The notes beneath the pieces were generated by a model, which worked only from the letters and a program-made list of their open reading frames with translations, did not search any database and had not been told where the DNA came from. 63,560 bases of DNA. It comes from Syntrophorhabdaceae bacterium (GTDB lineage: Bacteria > Desulfobacterota > Syntrophorhabdia > Syntrophorhabdales > Syntrophorhabdaceae). Both the position numbers and the translations under genes were made by a program. The stretch covers positions 1 to 63,560 of the forward strand of contig DATKMQ010000080.1 of NCBI GenBank assembly GCA_035541755.1, read 5' to 3'. Each line of letters starts with the position of its first letter. The stretch's first letter is position 1. Shown in pieces: positions 1 to 8,260 of the stretch.

Positions 1-896
1 TCCGAGATCCCCTGTTTGAGGTCGGTAAACTGGAAGGCAGGGAATATCTTCCTGAAGCGGGTATCATCCATGACCTTTCTCGGAGCCCCATCGGGCATGG
101 CCCGATTCCAGGTGACCTTACAGTTACATCCCATCTTGCCGAGAATCATATCCACGAGCTCCCTTACGCTTAAACCGAAATTTTGGCCCACGTTCACGGG
201 CTCAGCAAATCCGTAACTCCCCAATCGATCGATGGTTTCCAGGACGATCCGGCCGAAATCCCGCGCGAATAGCCATTCTCTAATGGCTACGCCGCTGCCC
301 CAGACCTCGATGCGATTTCCGTCCTCAGCCTGAATCCTGACGACCTTGCTGATTAAGGCGTTTAGGGCGTGGGCTTTGTTGGGGTCCGTAGAGTCATAGG
401 GGCCGTACATATTGGGTACGAAGAAACTGACTGTTTTGAATCCGTATTGCATCAGGTAACACTCGCTGAGAATGAGCATCATCCTTCTGGTGCTTCCGTA
501 AGACAGGACCGAGCGATGAATGTTGCCATCCCAGAGACGATCTTCGGTATAACTCTCGAGATGACCGGGAAAGGCGCAATTTGCCACCGGATTGATGAGA
601 CATGTACCCGGGGCGCTCTCGTGGGCCGCCCGGTAAATGTTGACAAGCATTCTCATATTCATATCCACGATGTCAGCTGCCTGCTCGGTCACCAGATTGA
701 GACTTCCTACTTTTGCGGCACAGTTCACGGTGACGTCGGGCGCAACGCTCTTGAAGCAAGCCTTCGCTGATTCAAAGTCAATGAGATCTACGCCGTCCGC
801 TCGAGAAATGGGTATTACTTCATGGCCGCCTTCTCTCAAGACTTGCGCGACGTTGGTTCCCACAAACCCGTGACCGCCGAGGATAAGGATTTTCAC
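1..896 (-). CDS. NAD-dependent epimerase/dehydratase, GDP-fucose-synthase-like (partial, C-terminus outside window)
   Basis: A GTG start preceded by GAGGTG opens a frame that stays open to the window edge, giving about 298 residues. The N-terminus has the Rossmann glycine motif GGHGFVG at residues 7-13, and the fold is that of the extended short-chain dehydrogenases acting on nucleotide sugars (GDP-fucose synthase / WcaG type). The expected catalytic YxxxK reads Y-G-S-T-R, with Arg in place of Lys, within the segment SYGSTRRMM. It is the third gene of a minus-strand operon after an aminotransferase and an acetyltransferase, so I infer a role in making an amino-deoxy sugar for a surface polysaccharide. 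The substrate cannot be told. Confidence 0.85.
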   Translation of the reverse strand, partial: MKILILGGHGFVGTNVAQVLREGGHEVIPISRADGVDLIDFESAKACFKSVAPDVTVNCAAKVGSLNLVTEQAADIVDMNMRMLVNIYRAAHESAPGTCLINPVANCAFPGHLESYTEDRLWDGNIHRSVLSYGSTRRMMLILSECYLMQYGFKTVSFFVPNMYGPYDSTDPNKAHALNALISKVVRIQAEDGNRIEVWGSGVAIREWLFARDFGRIVLETIDRLGSYGFAEPVNVGQNFGLSVRELVDMILGKMGCNCKVTWNRAMPDGAPRKVMDDTRFRKIFPAFQFTDLKQGIS

Positions 897-905
897 GAAA
901 TCACC

Positions 906-1802
906 TCAATAAACCTCTGTGTCGGCCTGGACTACGTCCCACCGAGAAAACTCATAGAGATCGCCATAAGCACAGTTTAAGACCCTGACACAGAAATATC
1001 GTTCCTGATCGTGCTGCACAAAGCCGAGCGCTTCCGCCACATCAGAGCCTAGCGTCTCAGGCATTGCCCAGGTCGTGATCCATTGCGCACCTCTTCTTTT
1101 CAATTGATCGCAGGTGAGAGAGAGGAGCGAAAAAAGCGTGCTGCCCGTCCTATGTGCAAGGGTGAGATCGACGATATCGCCGTAGATGACCCCGGTTATG
1201 GGGTCTGTGAAGAGCTTGGCGGTACTGTAACCCTCGTCAACATTCACGGTGAAATAGCGGTACTCCGGATTCTTTTCGAATCTCCAACTTCGGTAATCAT
1301 CCGCTTTTTCAAAGCAGCTTCGCGACGTTTCTTGCCGGCTCATAGCGTAGTCCGTGCGAAGAGGGGGGATAGGCTTGTTTGCCGGACGAAAAAGGGTTTG
1401 AATAGCACCCACCGTCTTCCATCCAGGCAACCTTTCGATTGCCTCTCTTCCGCGGGCATTGGGGAAAACACAAACCAGGTCCGGTCTGACGCCGCATGAG
1501 AGTAGCGCCGACTCGTAAATGCGTGCAAAAAGACCCTCGTGTCTGAACCGCGGCGCGATCAGCATATCAACAATCTGGGCTGCAACTGCGCCGCTATTCA
1601 GGCGACGCATCTTGAGACCCAAGACCCCGGCCAACCCATCGTTTACAAAAGCGCCCATCAGGACGGAGGGTTCGGCCGCCTCCGCGTATTGCCAGAAGTA
1701 ATAATCGATCTTCTTCTTTCGGTTATACTCATTGTTCATCATGTCGATAAAAGAAGGGGCGTACTGCCCGTCTACAGGCCTGAAACTGATCGCGTGGGGC
1801 AT
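906..1802 (-). CDS. GNAT family N-acetyltransferase
   Basis: The protein has a GNAT-like N-terminal half: an ISFRPV opening strand and a central segment QIVDMLIAPRFRHEGLFARI that matches the acetyl-CoA-binding strand-loop-helix of the family. The C-terminal half is a second, poorly conserved GNAT-like region. The frame is open back to 1853, but that would overlap the upstream aminotransferase by 41 bases; I chose the ATG at 1802, with a weak GGTGG at some distance, over the ATG at 1823, which has no ribosome site. It lies 9 bases before the epimerase gene and just after the aminotransferase. The likely role is N-acetylation of an amino sugar or lipid-linked sugar; this is inferred from context. 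Confidence 0.75.
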   Translation of the reverse strand: MPHAISFRPVDGQYAPSFIDMMNNEYNRKKKIDYYFWQYAEAAEPSVLMGAFVNDGLAGVLGLKMRRLNSGAVAAQIVDMLIAPRFRHEGLFARIYESALLSCGVRPDLVCVFPNARGREAIERLPGWKTVGAIQTLFRPANKPIPPLRTDYAMSRQETSRSCFEKADDYRSWRFEKNPEYRYFTVNVDEGYSTAKLFTDPITGVIYGDIVDLTLAHRTGSTLFSLLSLTCDQLKRRGAQWITTWAMPETLGSDVAEALGFVQHDQERYFCVRVLNCAYGDLYEFSRWDVVQADTEVY

Positions 1803-1812
1803 GATTTGGGTG

Positions 1813-2916
1813 TTACCACCCATTTCTGATTGTCTTAATGATGAGATCAACATGATCGTCGTTTAAATGCCCGTGGACAGGGATAGATATCTGTTTTTTC
1901 TCGAAGAGATCCTGGCTCGTGAGTCCCTCAGTCATGCCGCCGAACACGCTGTTCCGGTCAATTCTCTGGTGCACAACGGATGCGGGAATGCCATGTTCCT
2001 TTAATGTTTGTATGAAATCGTCTCTTTGCTCAACGAGCATCGTGAAGAGCCAGCAGGCGCTTTGGCTTTCTTTGTCGCATTGGATTAGCGTGAGCCCAGG
2101 CACGGCTGACAATTCGTCGCGATAACGGGCAGCGATCTCTCTTCTGCGAGCGAGGTTTTCGAAAATGTCTTCCAGGTTGCCTAAACCCACCGCTGCGGAG
2201 AGATCGTTCATGTGATACTTGTACCCTACGTTCGCCACATCGTAGCTGCGTTCGCCGAGCACGCTCGGCACTGAGTTCTCGCGGTCTATTCCGAACCAGC
2301 GCCTGATTTTGCACTGCCGATAATCCTCATCGTCAATCGAGCACAGGGCCCCTCCGTCGCCGGTCGTAAGATGCTTTATGGCCTGAAATGAAAAGGCGGT
2401 GAATCTCGATATTGAGCCCACGGTCCTTTCTTTGTAAGTGGCTCCGAGGGCATGCGCGGCGTCTTCTATCACGGGGAGACCTCGTTCGCCCGCGATAGCA
2501 GAAATTTCATCCATTGGACAGGGGTAGCCTCCCCAGTGGACAACCATGATCGCCTTGGTCCTGGATGTGAGTTTTGCGCGGATGGAGGCGGGATCTATAT
2601 TGGCGGTATGAAGATCGATGTCGGCGAAAACCGGTTGTGCGCCCTGCATAAGCACGGCGAGTCCTGTAGCAATGAACGTCTGTGCGGGGAGGATGACCTC
2701 GTCACCCGGACCTACGCCGCTCAAAACCAGGGCTAAATGAAGGGCCGAAGTGCCGCTGTTGACCGCGACTGGGTTCTTTAAGCCGAGGAGGCGAGTGAGT
2801 GCCGTCTCGAAGTCCTTTACCAGTTTACCTTCGCTGATCCATGTGGATTTAAGAACGGACGACGCCATTTCAACGGCTTGGGAAGAGATATGGGTATCGA
2901 AGAATTCCATGGCCAT
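1813..2916 (-). CDS. DegT/DnrJ/EryC1/StrS family sugar aminotransferase
   Basis: This 367-residue PLP enzyme has all hallmarks of the sugar aminotransferase family: NSGTSALHLAL at 53-63, the cofactor Asp in EDAAHALG (151-158) and the internal-aldimine Lys181 in FSFQAIKHLTTGDGG. The loop YKYHMNDLSAAVGLGNLE is typical of GDP-perosamine / UDP-keto-sugar aminotransferases, which move an amino group from glutamate to a nucleotide-linked keto sugar. It is the first visible gene of a minus-strand operon with the acetyltransferase and epimerase, so it probably serves O-antigen or exopolysaccharide synthesis. A second ATG two codons in (2910) is an equally good start. Confidence 0.9.
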   Translation of the reverse strand: MAMEFFDTHISSQAVEMASSVLKSTWISEGKLVKDFETALTRLLGLKNPVAVNSGTSALHLALVLSGVGPGDEVILPAQTFIATGLAVLMQGAQPVFADIDLHTANIDPASIRAKLTSRTKAIMVVHWGGYPCPMDEISAIAGERGLPVIEDAAHALGATYKERTVGSISRFTAFSFQAIKHLTTGDGGALCSIDDEDYRQCKIRRWFGIDRENSVPSVLGERSYDVANVGYKYHMNDLSAAVGLGNLEDIFENLARRREIAARYRDELSAVPGLTLIQCDKESQSACWLFTMLVEQRDDFIQTLKEHGIPASVVHQRIDRNSVFGGMTEGLTSQDLFEKKQISIPVHGHLNDDHVDLIIKTIRNGW

Positions 2917-3285
2917 GACGTTTTAACGGCAGGCTACCGCCCTTGGTGCCTTATGCCGGAGGTATTTCGTTTCTATGGGTCACGCTAATATCTTTAAACA
3001 ATTACCGTAATACGTGTCTATTCCGCTTCGAATACATGTTTCTGAATACCGATATGCAATATCTATGCCTGTATCCCTGCTCATAGAACCTGAAGAGAAG
3101 CGATTCTGCGAAGAAAGCCATTTGTGGGCTTATCCTCGTTGTGAGGATCGGTCCATTCCGGGGCGATAGAAAAGCAATGTAGAATCCTAATCGTCAGATA
3201 ATTGACAAGAGCGCATTGGTTGCTAAAGTTTTTCCAAATGTATCCGATAATATGAGAGGACACAGGCGAAAGGTCCATCGCGATC
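2917..3285. other. Divergent intergenic region
   Basis: This 369-base gap separates the minus-strand sugar operon from the plus-strand motility genes. It holds the sigma-28-type promoter at 3224-3250. The left part, 2980-3070, is AT-rich and probably carries the promoter of the sugar operon, but I cannot fix its boxes. No convincing coding frame was seen. Confidence 0.6.
3224..3250 (+). promoter_or_regulatory. Consensus sigma-28 (FliA) promoter
   Basis: TAAAGTTT (3224-3231), an 11-base spacer, then TCCGATAA (3243-3250). This differs from the enterobacterial FliA consensus TAAAGTTT-N11-GCCGATAA at one base. It lies 36 bases before the GTG start of the 573-residue gene, so that gene is expected to be a late, FliA-dependent flagellar gene. 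Confidence 0.85.
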
Positions 3286-5007
3286 GTGAAAATCCAGGGC
3301 TCACCATATCAAGAACCTGTTCTTCAGCCCACGAATCGTGCTCAAAGGGACGATTTGTCTTCCGCGGGACAGTCGGCAAATATGGCAGATGTCTATGTGC
3401 CGCAGGCATCAGGCTTAAGCAGGGAACGGATCGTAGAGATAGCGAGGACCATAATCGATGAGTTTGCCAGCACCGTGCAAGCACTGTCAGTCCGTAGCCA
3501 GGAGCCCGCTCCGACAAGCGTAAGCACGCCTGCCGCCGCCACTGCTCACGAGGCCGTTTCCCCGGGCAATGATCCTTCCTCCTTTTGTTCCGGGAACCAT
3601 CTGGCGATACCAAGTGGGCAAAATGTCCTCCCCGCCTATGAAAATGACAGATCTTCGCGACAAACGCCGCCTGTGAGCATCGAACTCGAGTTAGGACAGG
3701 ACCGGGAAGCGGTACAGCCTGGAAGTGTCTTTGGGCAGAGAGGACAAATCTCGCAGGCTGAGGGTGCAACAAGCGATGGGTCGAATGTACACTTTGAGCT
3801 TGCCACTCACGGGGGCCTTCCGAATTCATCGGGCGCCCGCGGCAAAGATCTCTTCCCTTTGGACAGGGCCGCGGATGCTTCGTCGGGATTTGAGGGTAGC
3901 GGGCGGGCCGTATACGATCCAACGATACCCGGTGAGGTTTCGCAAACGATTTCGGATGGCGAGCGGTATCAAGTCCAATCGGCTTGGGATGAAGCGGGTA
4001 AAATCGTGCAAAAGAGATGGCAGGCCGGTTTTAAGGCGAGTACTCCCATACCACGGATGGATAGCACTGAAACCAGTGCCAGACCTCAAGCGACCGGCGA
4101 CGCAATGATGGAGAGGAAGACCTCTGAAGGCACCTTAGCCTCGGAAAAGGTAAGTCCGGATGTCTCTCTCAAACCGGAAGGCGACGAAAACCCGGTCGTT
4201 GTTACTCTCGACACGTCGCATGTTAGCCACGCCATAGCGCGTGCCCAGGATAATTCCCATGAACAAGTCAGAGGGTCTACGGGGCCCGAAAAGGGCGGGG
4301 TAGCTGGCACAGTTCGCCTTGCTCATGAGCCCGGGCAGATCGAATCGAAGACTGTGGGCACAACCCCCGATCAAACGATGACTTCCCCTGACAACCATGC
4401 GATTCTGAAGTTGACCATCGAATTTGTGAACAGAATGAATCTTCTTGTGAGCGAGGCTGCGCCTGATAGTGAAGGGGCCGATGAGGTGAATGCCGACGCC
4501 GCCTCTTCCCCCGGGGTTTGTGCGGACAAGCTGGATTGCGTGCGGAGGATGGCGCCGGAGTTAAGAAGCGCGATTCAGAGCGCTGTCAATAGGGGTTTGA
4601 GCCAGTCCGAAGACAATCTTAACGCCGAATCTATAGGCCTTTCTACGGGAAAGAACGGCTCCCTCCATCTTGACACCACCCTTCTCGCATCTCAGCTCAC
4701 CATGAGGAAAGAGGAAACCCTTAACGTGATCAAAGGGTTTGGCAATACACTCTCCGAAAGGATCAGTTATCTGGCGAACCCGTATGGCGGAATGTATCTC
4801 GACGACTCGAATGTTCGCGAGTTGAAAGCGAGCCAGAAGAACCAGGGAACATCACTATTTAACAGGCAGCTCAATACGGAGCAGGATGGTCTACAAAAGA
4901 GGCTCAATGAGCTAAACCTCCTGATCGGGCGCTCAGCTCTTCTGACAGATTGGTTCACAGAGCCTGTGAACCCGGACAGGCAGGGCACTGTTGTGGAGAC
5001 GCCATGA
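3286..5007 (+). CDS. Putative late flagellar protein, low-complexity body with FliD-like helical C-terminus
   Basis: The 573-residue product has no confident family match. Residues 1 to about 370 are hydrophilic, rich in Ser, Gly, Glu, Pro and Thr, and look disordered. The last 120 residues look folded: a helix around MRKEETLNVIKGFGNTLSERI, a short Gly/Tyr turn, then a long amphipathic helical hairpin, which recalls the C-terminal helices of the FliD cap protein. It starts with GTG downstream of a consensus sigma-28 promoter and its stop overlaps (ATGA) the start of a FliT-like gene. Because FliT is the chaperone of FliD, a divergent cap or other exported axial protein is my inference; a hook-length (FliK-like) protein is an alternative. 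An internal ATG at 3382 is another possible start. Confidence 0.6.
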   Translation: MKIQGSPYQEPVLQPTNRAQRDDLSSAGQSANMADVYVPQASGLSRERIVEIARTIIDEFASTVQALSVRSQEPAPTSVSTPAAATAHEAVSPGNDPSSFCSGNHLAIPSGQNVLPAYENDRSSRQTPPVSIELELGQDREAVQPGSVFGQRGQISQAEGATSDGSNVHFELATHGGLPNSSGARGKDLFPLDRAADASSGFEGSGRAVYDPTIPGEVSQTISDGERYQVQSAWDEAGKIVQKRWQAGFKASTPIPRMDSTETSARPQATGDAMMERKTSEGTLASEKVSPDVSLKPEGDENPVVVTLDTSHVSHAIARAQDNSHEQVRGSTGPEKGGVAGTVRLAHEPGQIESKTVGTTPDQTMTSPDNHAILKLTIEFVNRMNLLVSEAAPDSEGADEVNADAASSPGVCADKLDCVRRMAPELRSAIQSAVNRGLSQSEDNLNAESIGLSTGKNGSLHLDTTLLASQLTMRKEETLNVIKGFGNTLSERISYLANPYGGMYLDDSNVRELKASQKNQGTSLFNRQLNTEQDGLQKRLNELNLLIGRSALLTDWFTEPVNPDRQGTVVETP

Positions 5008-5327
5008 AGGATTTCGAACGGAGAGAAGAGTTTGTTTCGTTGACCGTAAGGGCCTTGCGCGAGGAAGATCCGGACAGATTCGTAGAGTGCCTGCTCAAAA
5101 GAGAGAGTTACATCGGCTCTTTGCTTGAGGACGGTCCTCACGTATTCGGTGGTGAGATAGAAGCATGTCTCCAAAAAGAAAGGGAAATACTCAATAGACT
5201 CGAGGCAGAGAAGAAGAGGATTGTCCAAGCACTCGACGATCTGTCGATTAAGAAAAGGGCGTTTCGAGCTTATTCTCCCCGGTTTCCCTTGCCTCCTATG
5301 CCGGCTTTCTTCAAGGTGACCGGCTGA
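5004..5327 (+). CDS. Small FliT/FlgN-like putative flagellar export chaperone
   Basis: This is a 107-residue, strongly charged helical protein with two helices, roughly residues 1-35 and 45-85, rich in Glu, Arg and Leu and ending in a Pro-rich tail. Size and helix pattern are those of FliT/FlgN type III export chaperones, but sequence identity alone would not prove it. The ATG overlaps the stop of the 573-residue gene (ATGA), so the two are translationally coupled, the usual arrangement for a chaperone and its cargo. The same frame is open further upstream to 4950, but that lies inside the upstream gene. Confidence 0.55.
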   Translation: MKDFERREEFVSLTVRALREEDPDRFVECLLKRESYIGSLLEDGPHVFGGEIEACLQKEREILNRLEAEKKRIVQALDDLSIKKRAFRAYSPRFPLPPMPAFFKVTG

Positions 5328-5341
5328 TCGTGCACAACACT

Positions 5342-5367
5342 TAAGTATTTCACGCTATATCCGATAA
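5342..5367 (+). promoter_or_regulatory. Sigma-28-like promoter
   Basis: TAAGTATT (5342-5349), 10-base spacer, TCCGATAA (5360-5367), 17 bases before the ATG at 5385. The -10 box is identical to that of the promoter at 3224-3250. The -35 box is weaker and the spacer one base short. Confidence 0.5.
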
Positions 5368-5384
5368 CTCTATAGGGCGATGCA

Positions 5385-5591
5385 ATGACCATATCCGATT
5401 ATCAGATAAGTAGCGTAATCAGAACCTACCTCAAGAACATGAAGGTGAGGGTGGGTCAGGTTGAGAAGAATCATGAGGGTTTGACCAGAGAGGATGAGGT
5501 AAATATCTCCAGGGAAGGCATGAAGAAGATGCTGTACGACCGGATAGGGGAGCAGATGGCCGAGAAGCTGAAAAAGTATGACCAAGAATGA
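5385..5591 (+). CDS. DVU0524-like FlgM-associated small protein
   Basis: A 68-residue protein with an N-terminal helix (QISSVIRTYLKNMKVR) and the segment DEVNISREGMKKMLYDRI. The 'D-x-V-x-I-S-x-E-G' piece is shared with FlgM anti-sigma-28 factors and with the small FlgM-associated proteins of sulfate reducers. It has its own sigma-28-like promoter and overlaps the next gene by 14 bases. The role is not established for the family; I infer a part in late flagellar gene control or export. Confidence 0.55.
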   Translation: MTISDYQISSVIRTYLKNMKVRVGQVEKNHEGLTREDEVNISREGMKKMLYDRIGEQMAEKLKKYDQE

Positions 5592-6177
5592 TGAAGATTT
5601 CAGAATCCTCGTAGTCGACGACAGCAGAGAATTACGCGAAATCCTGGAGGAGTATCTCAGGGGGGAAGGCGATGTCGTGGAGGGGGCTCAAAATGGGAGA
5701 GAGGCCCTCGATAAACACAAGGAACGCTTTTACGATCTCATTATTACCGACTTAAACATGCCCGAAATGACGGGCATGGACCTCATAAAGACTGTTAAGG
5801 GGGAGAATGAGATCACCGAGTTTATCATCGTAACAGGATACGCCTCCATGGATACTGCCGTCGAAGCGGTAAAGATCGGGGCGTTTGACTATATTGTCAA
5901 GCCTTTCAGAATGGAAGAGCTGAGGGTCGTAGTGAGAAACGCTCGGGACAAGGTAAAGCTCAAGAAATTGAATGCACGACTTCTGGAAACCCTCAAAGGT
6001 TTTTACAATGAAATCGGCAGATACCGCCCGAGGACCCAGGATAACGCAGAGAGCGGCGCAAGGTCGAACGGCGAGCCAAAGGAAGTCGCGTCCGGGCCCT
6101 TAGGCGATACGGAAAAGATTGTGAAAGAGATAAACGACCTTGGTAAGTTGGGAAAAGGGCGGCTACTCATCGATTAG
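5578..6177 (+). CDS. Response regulator, single receiver domain with C-terminal extension
   Basis: Residues 8-125 form a CheY-type receiver: acidic pair D14/D15, phospho-acceptor D58 (in DLIITDLNMPEMTG), T86 and K108 (IVKPF). The remaining 75 residues are a short helical stretch and a polar tail with no known output domain. The start ATG lies inside the end of the preceding gene. Its place just before a receiver/HD-GYP protein and the stator genes suggests a signalling role in motility, possibly as a phosphorylation relay. The cognate kinase is not in the window. Confidence 0.85.
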   Translation: MTKNDEDFRILVVDDSRELREILEEYLRGEGDVVEGAQNGREALDKHKERFYDLIITDLNMPEMTGMDLIKTVKGENEITEFIIVTGYASMDTAVEAVKIGAFDYIVKPFRMEELRVVVRNARDKVKLKKLNARLLETLKGFYNEIGRYRPRTQDNAESGARSNGEPKEVASGPLGDTEKIVKEINDLGKLGKGRLLID

Positions 6178-6216
6178 ACTTTAGCCGCTAAGGAAAAATG
6201 GGGACAGTGTACGCCA

Positions 6217-7671
6217 ATGATTGCCGGTTCAAAGATTCTTATTGTCGATGATAATCCTGAGATTGTCGACATACTTGCGGACTTTTTGGGTCTCAATGAC
6301 TGCGAGATCTACAGGGCGACCACAGGCCGCGAAGCACTTGATCTTCTCGAAGGCCAGGATGTGGAGATTGCCATCCTCGATGTAAAACTGCCTGATATCA
6401 GCGGTATATCCCTGCTCGACACGATCAAAGTAAATAAGCCAACCATTGCTGTCATCATGGTGACGGGCTATTACGATCCTAACTTCGTGATCGACGCCAT
6501 GAGAAAAGGGGCCTCCGACTTCCTTCTCAAGCCTTTTGAGCTCGACAAATTGATGCTCGTCATGATGAGGGTTGTCAGGGAGAGAAACCTGCTCATCGAA
6601 AAAGAAAATATCCTCCACAACCTGGAAGATAAGAAGAAGATAGAGTTATTGAACAGGGAGCTACAAAAAAAGATAAAAGAATTGACCACTATGTATCACA
6701 TCTCCAACAAATTCAACTCCCTCAATATATACGATGACGTGTATGAAAAGGTAGTCGGTATGGTAGGCGAACTCCTTGACGTAAAATCGTGCGGCTACTA
6801 CATCTCTGACAGTGATAACAAAGAGCTCATCCTATATACGGGACTTACCAAGCACGCTCCGCTTGAGGGCAGGCAAAAGATTACCGTGAGAGAAGACCTT
6901 TTCAAAGAAGCCTCTACCTTGAGAAAACACCTGTTGATAGAGGACAAAATCTATTTTCCTCTGGTTATCAAAGGTGAATGTATCGGATTTATTATGGCCG
7001 AATTCGGGATGAACGGTGGGAAGCAAAAGCGCTCTTACGAAGGCGAGACGATTTTTCTGAGACTGATCGCGGACAAGGCCTGCACCCACATTGAAAATAG
7101 GATGCTTTATGAAAGTCTCTTCGAGAACATACTTCACACATTGAAATCCCTTATCGTAGCCATCAACAAGAGGGACTTATACACGGAGGGCCATTGCAAA
7201 CGAGTCACCGAGATGAGCCTTGAGTTAGGCAGACGCATGGGCATCGATGATTACGAGCGGGACGTGATTAAGGTTGTGGGACCCGTCCATGACCTGGGCA
7301 AGATAGGCATTCCCGACTCCATATTGTTGAAGCCAGAAGGATTGACCGACGATGAGTATTCCATCATGAAAGGCCACTCTATTTACGGAGAGGAAATCAT
7401 GAGCAGGTTCGAGATACTGTCCACTGAAGCGAAGATCATACGCCATCATCATGAAAGATATGACGGGCGAGGGTACCCGGATAATCTCTCGGGTGAGACT
7501 ATTCCGCTGTGTTCTCGGATCATCGCGGTCTGCGATGCGTACGATGCCATGGTGACTGATAGGCCATACCGGAGGGCGGCAACGCGTGCGGAAATACGCG
7601 ACGAGATAAAGCGATGCAGGGGAAGTCAATTTGATCCTTTGGTAGCCGATAACTTTGTCAACATGATATGA
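6217..7671 (+). CDS. REC-GAF-HD-GYP protein, predicted cyclic-di-GMP phosphodiesterase
   Basis: Three domains are visible in 484 residues: a receiver (1-120, D10/D11, phospho-acceptor D55), a coiled-coil linker (about 128-160), a GAF-like sensor (about 160-290) and a C-terminal HD-GYP domain. The catalytic HD pair is at 358-359 (VHDLGKIGIP) and the GYP motif at 419-421 (YDGRGYPDNLSG), followed by the canonical CDAYDAMVTDRPYR. All metal-binding residues that I can check are present, so it should hydrolyse cyclic-di-GMP. It sits in the same run as a PilZ protein and motAB, which points to lowering c-di-GMP in control of swimming. Confidence 0.92.
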   Translation: MIAGSKILIVDDNPEIVDILADFLGLNDCEIYRATTGREALDLLEGQDVEIAILDVKLPDISGISLLDTIKVNKPTIAVIMVTGYYDPNFVIDAMRKGASDFLLKPFELDKLMLVMMRVVRERNLLIEKENILHNLEDKKKIELLNRELQKKIKELTTMYHISNKFNSLNIYDDVYEKVVGMVGELLDVKSCGYYISDSDNKELILYTGLTKHAPLEGRQKITVREDLFKEASTLRKHLLIEDKIYFPLVIKGECIGFIMAEFGMNGGKQKRSYEGETIFLRLIADKACTHIENRMLYESLFENILHTLKSLIVAINKRDLYTEGHCKRVTEMSLELGRRMGIDDYERDVIKVVGPVHDLGKIGIPDSILLKPEGLTDDEYSIMKGHSIYGEEIMSRFEILSTEAKIIRHHHERYDGRGYPDNLSGETIPLCSRIIAVCDAYDAMVTDRPYRRAATRAEIRDEIKRCRGSQFDPLVADNFVNMI

Positions 7672-7678
7672 GAAGACT

Positions 7679-8254
7679 ATGATACGGAACCGTGAGAGGA
7701 GAGAATTTTTCAGAATTCGTGACCGCCTGCCCATAGAGTTCAGACAGATCAGCACAGAAGAATTTACCAAACTGAAGGATTTCATCCGCTACAATTCAAC
7801 GCAGGTCGTGGATAAGATAAACGAGTTCTATCTGCTAGAAGAAGGAGACCTTAAAGGCGAGAATAGTGAGCTTCACGCGTACATGCAGGTGCTCAATAAG
7901 AAGCTCGACATGATTATGGACTTTCTCTATAGAAGTAAGCAGGGTGACATATACAGGACAGTTCAGACCAACATCAATGTGAGTGGAGCCGGGGTACAAT
8001 TCGAAAGCGACGTCTCTCTCAAGGAGGCCGATCTTACCGAACTGAAGATTATCATACCTTTGTTTCCCTATCCCAAGATTACCGCCCTATGCGAAGTGAT
8101 GAGAACCGAGCGCATCGAAGACGACTCAGGAAACCGTATCAGAACCGCTTTGAAATTCATCGCCATCAATGAAAACGATAGAGATCTTCTGATCAATTAT
8201 ATATTTGTGAAGGAAAGAGAGTACCTGAGACAAAAAAAAGAAACGGCGAGTTGA
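7679..8254 (+). CDS. PilZ-domain protein, putative c-di-GMP receptor
   Basis: The 191-residue protein carries both halves of the PilZ c-di-GMP-binding signature: RxxxR (R8-R12, in RREFFR) and NxSxxG (N100 to G105, INVSGAG). Between them an insert of about 85 mostly helical residues separates the two motifs, more than in a minimal PilZ. The C-terminal end FVKEREYLRQKKE is also typical. It starts 8 bases after the HD-GYP gene and ends 7 bases before motA, so it is likely to relay c-di-GMP to the flagellar stator, as YcgR does. That function is inferred. Confidence 0.85.
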   Translation: MIRNRERREFFRIRDRLPIEFRQISTEEFTKLKDFIRYNSTQVVDKINEFYLLEEGDLKGENSELHAYMQVLNKKLDMIMDFLYRSKQGDIYRTVQTNINVSGAGVQFESDVSLKEADLTELKIIIPLFPYPKITALCEVMRTERIEDDSGNRIRTALKFIAINENDRDLLINYIFVKEREYLRQKKETAS

Positions 8255-8260
8255 TGAAAT

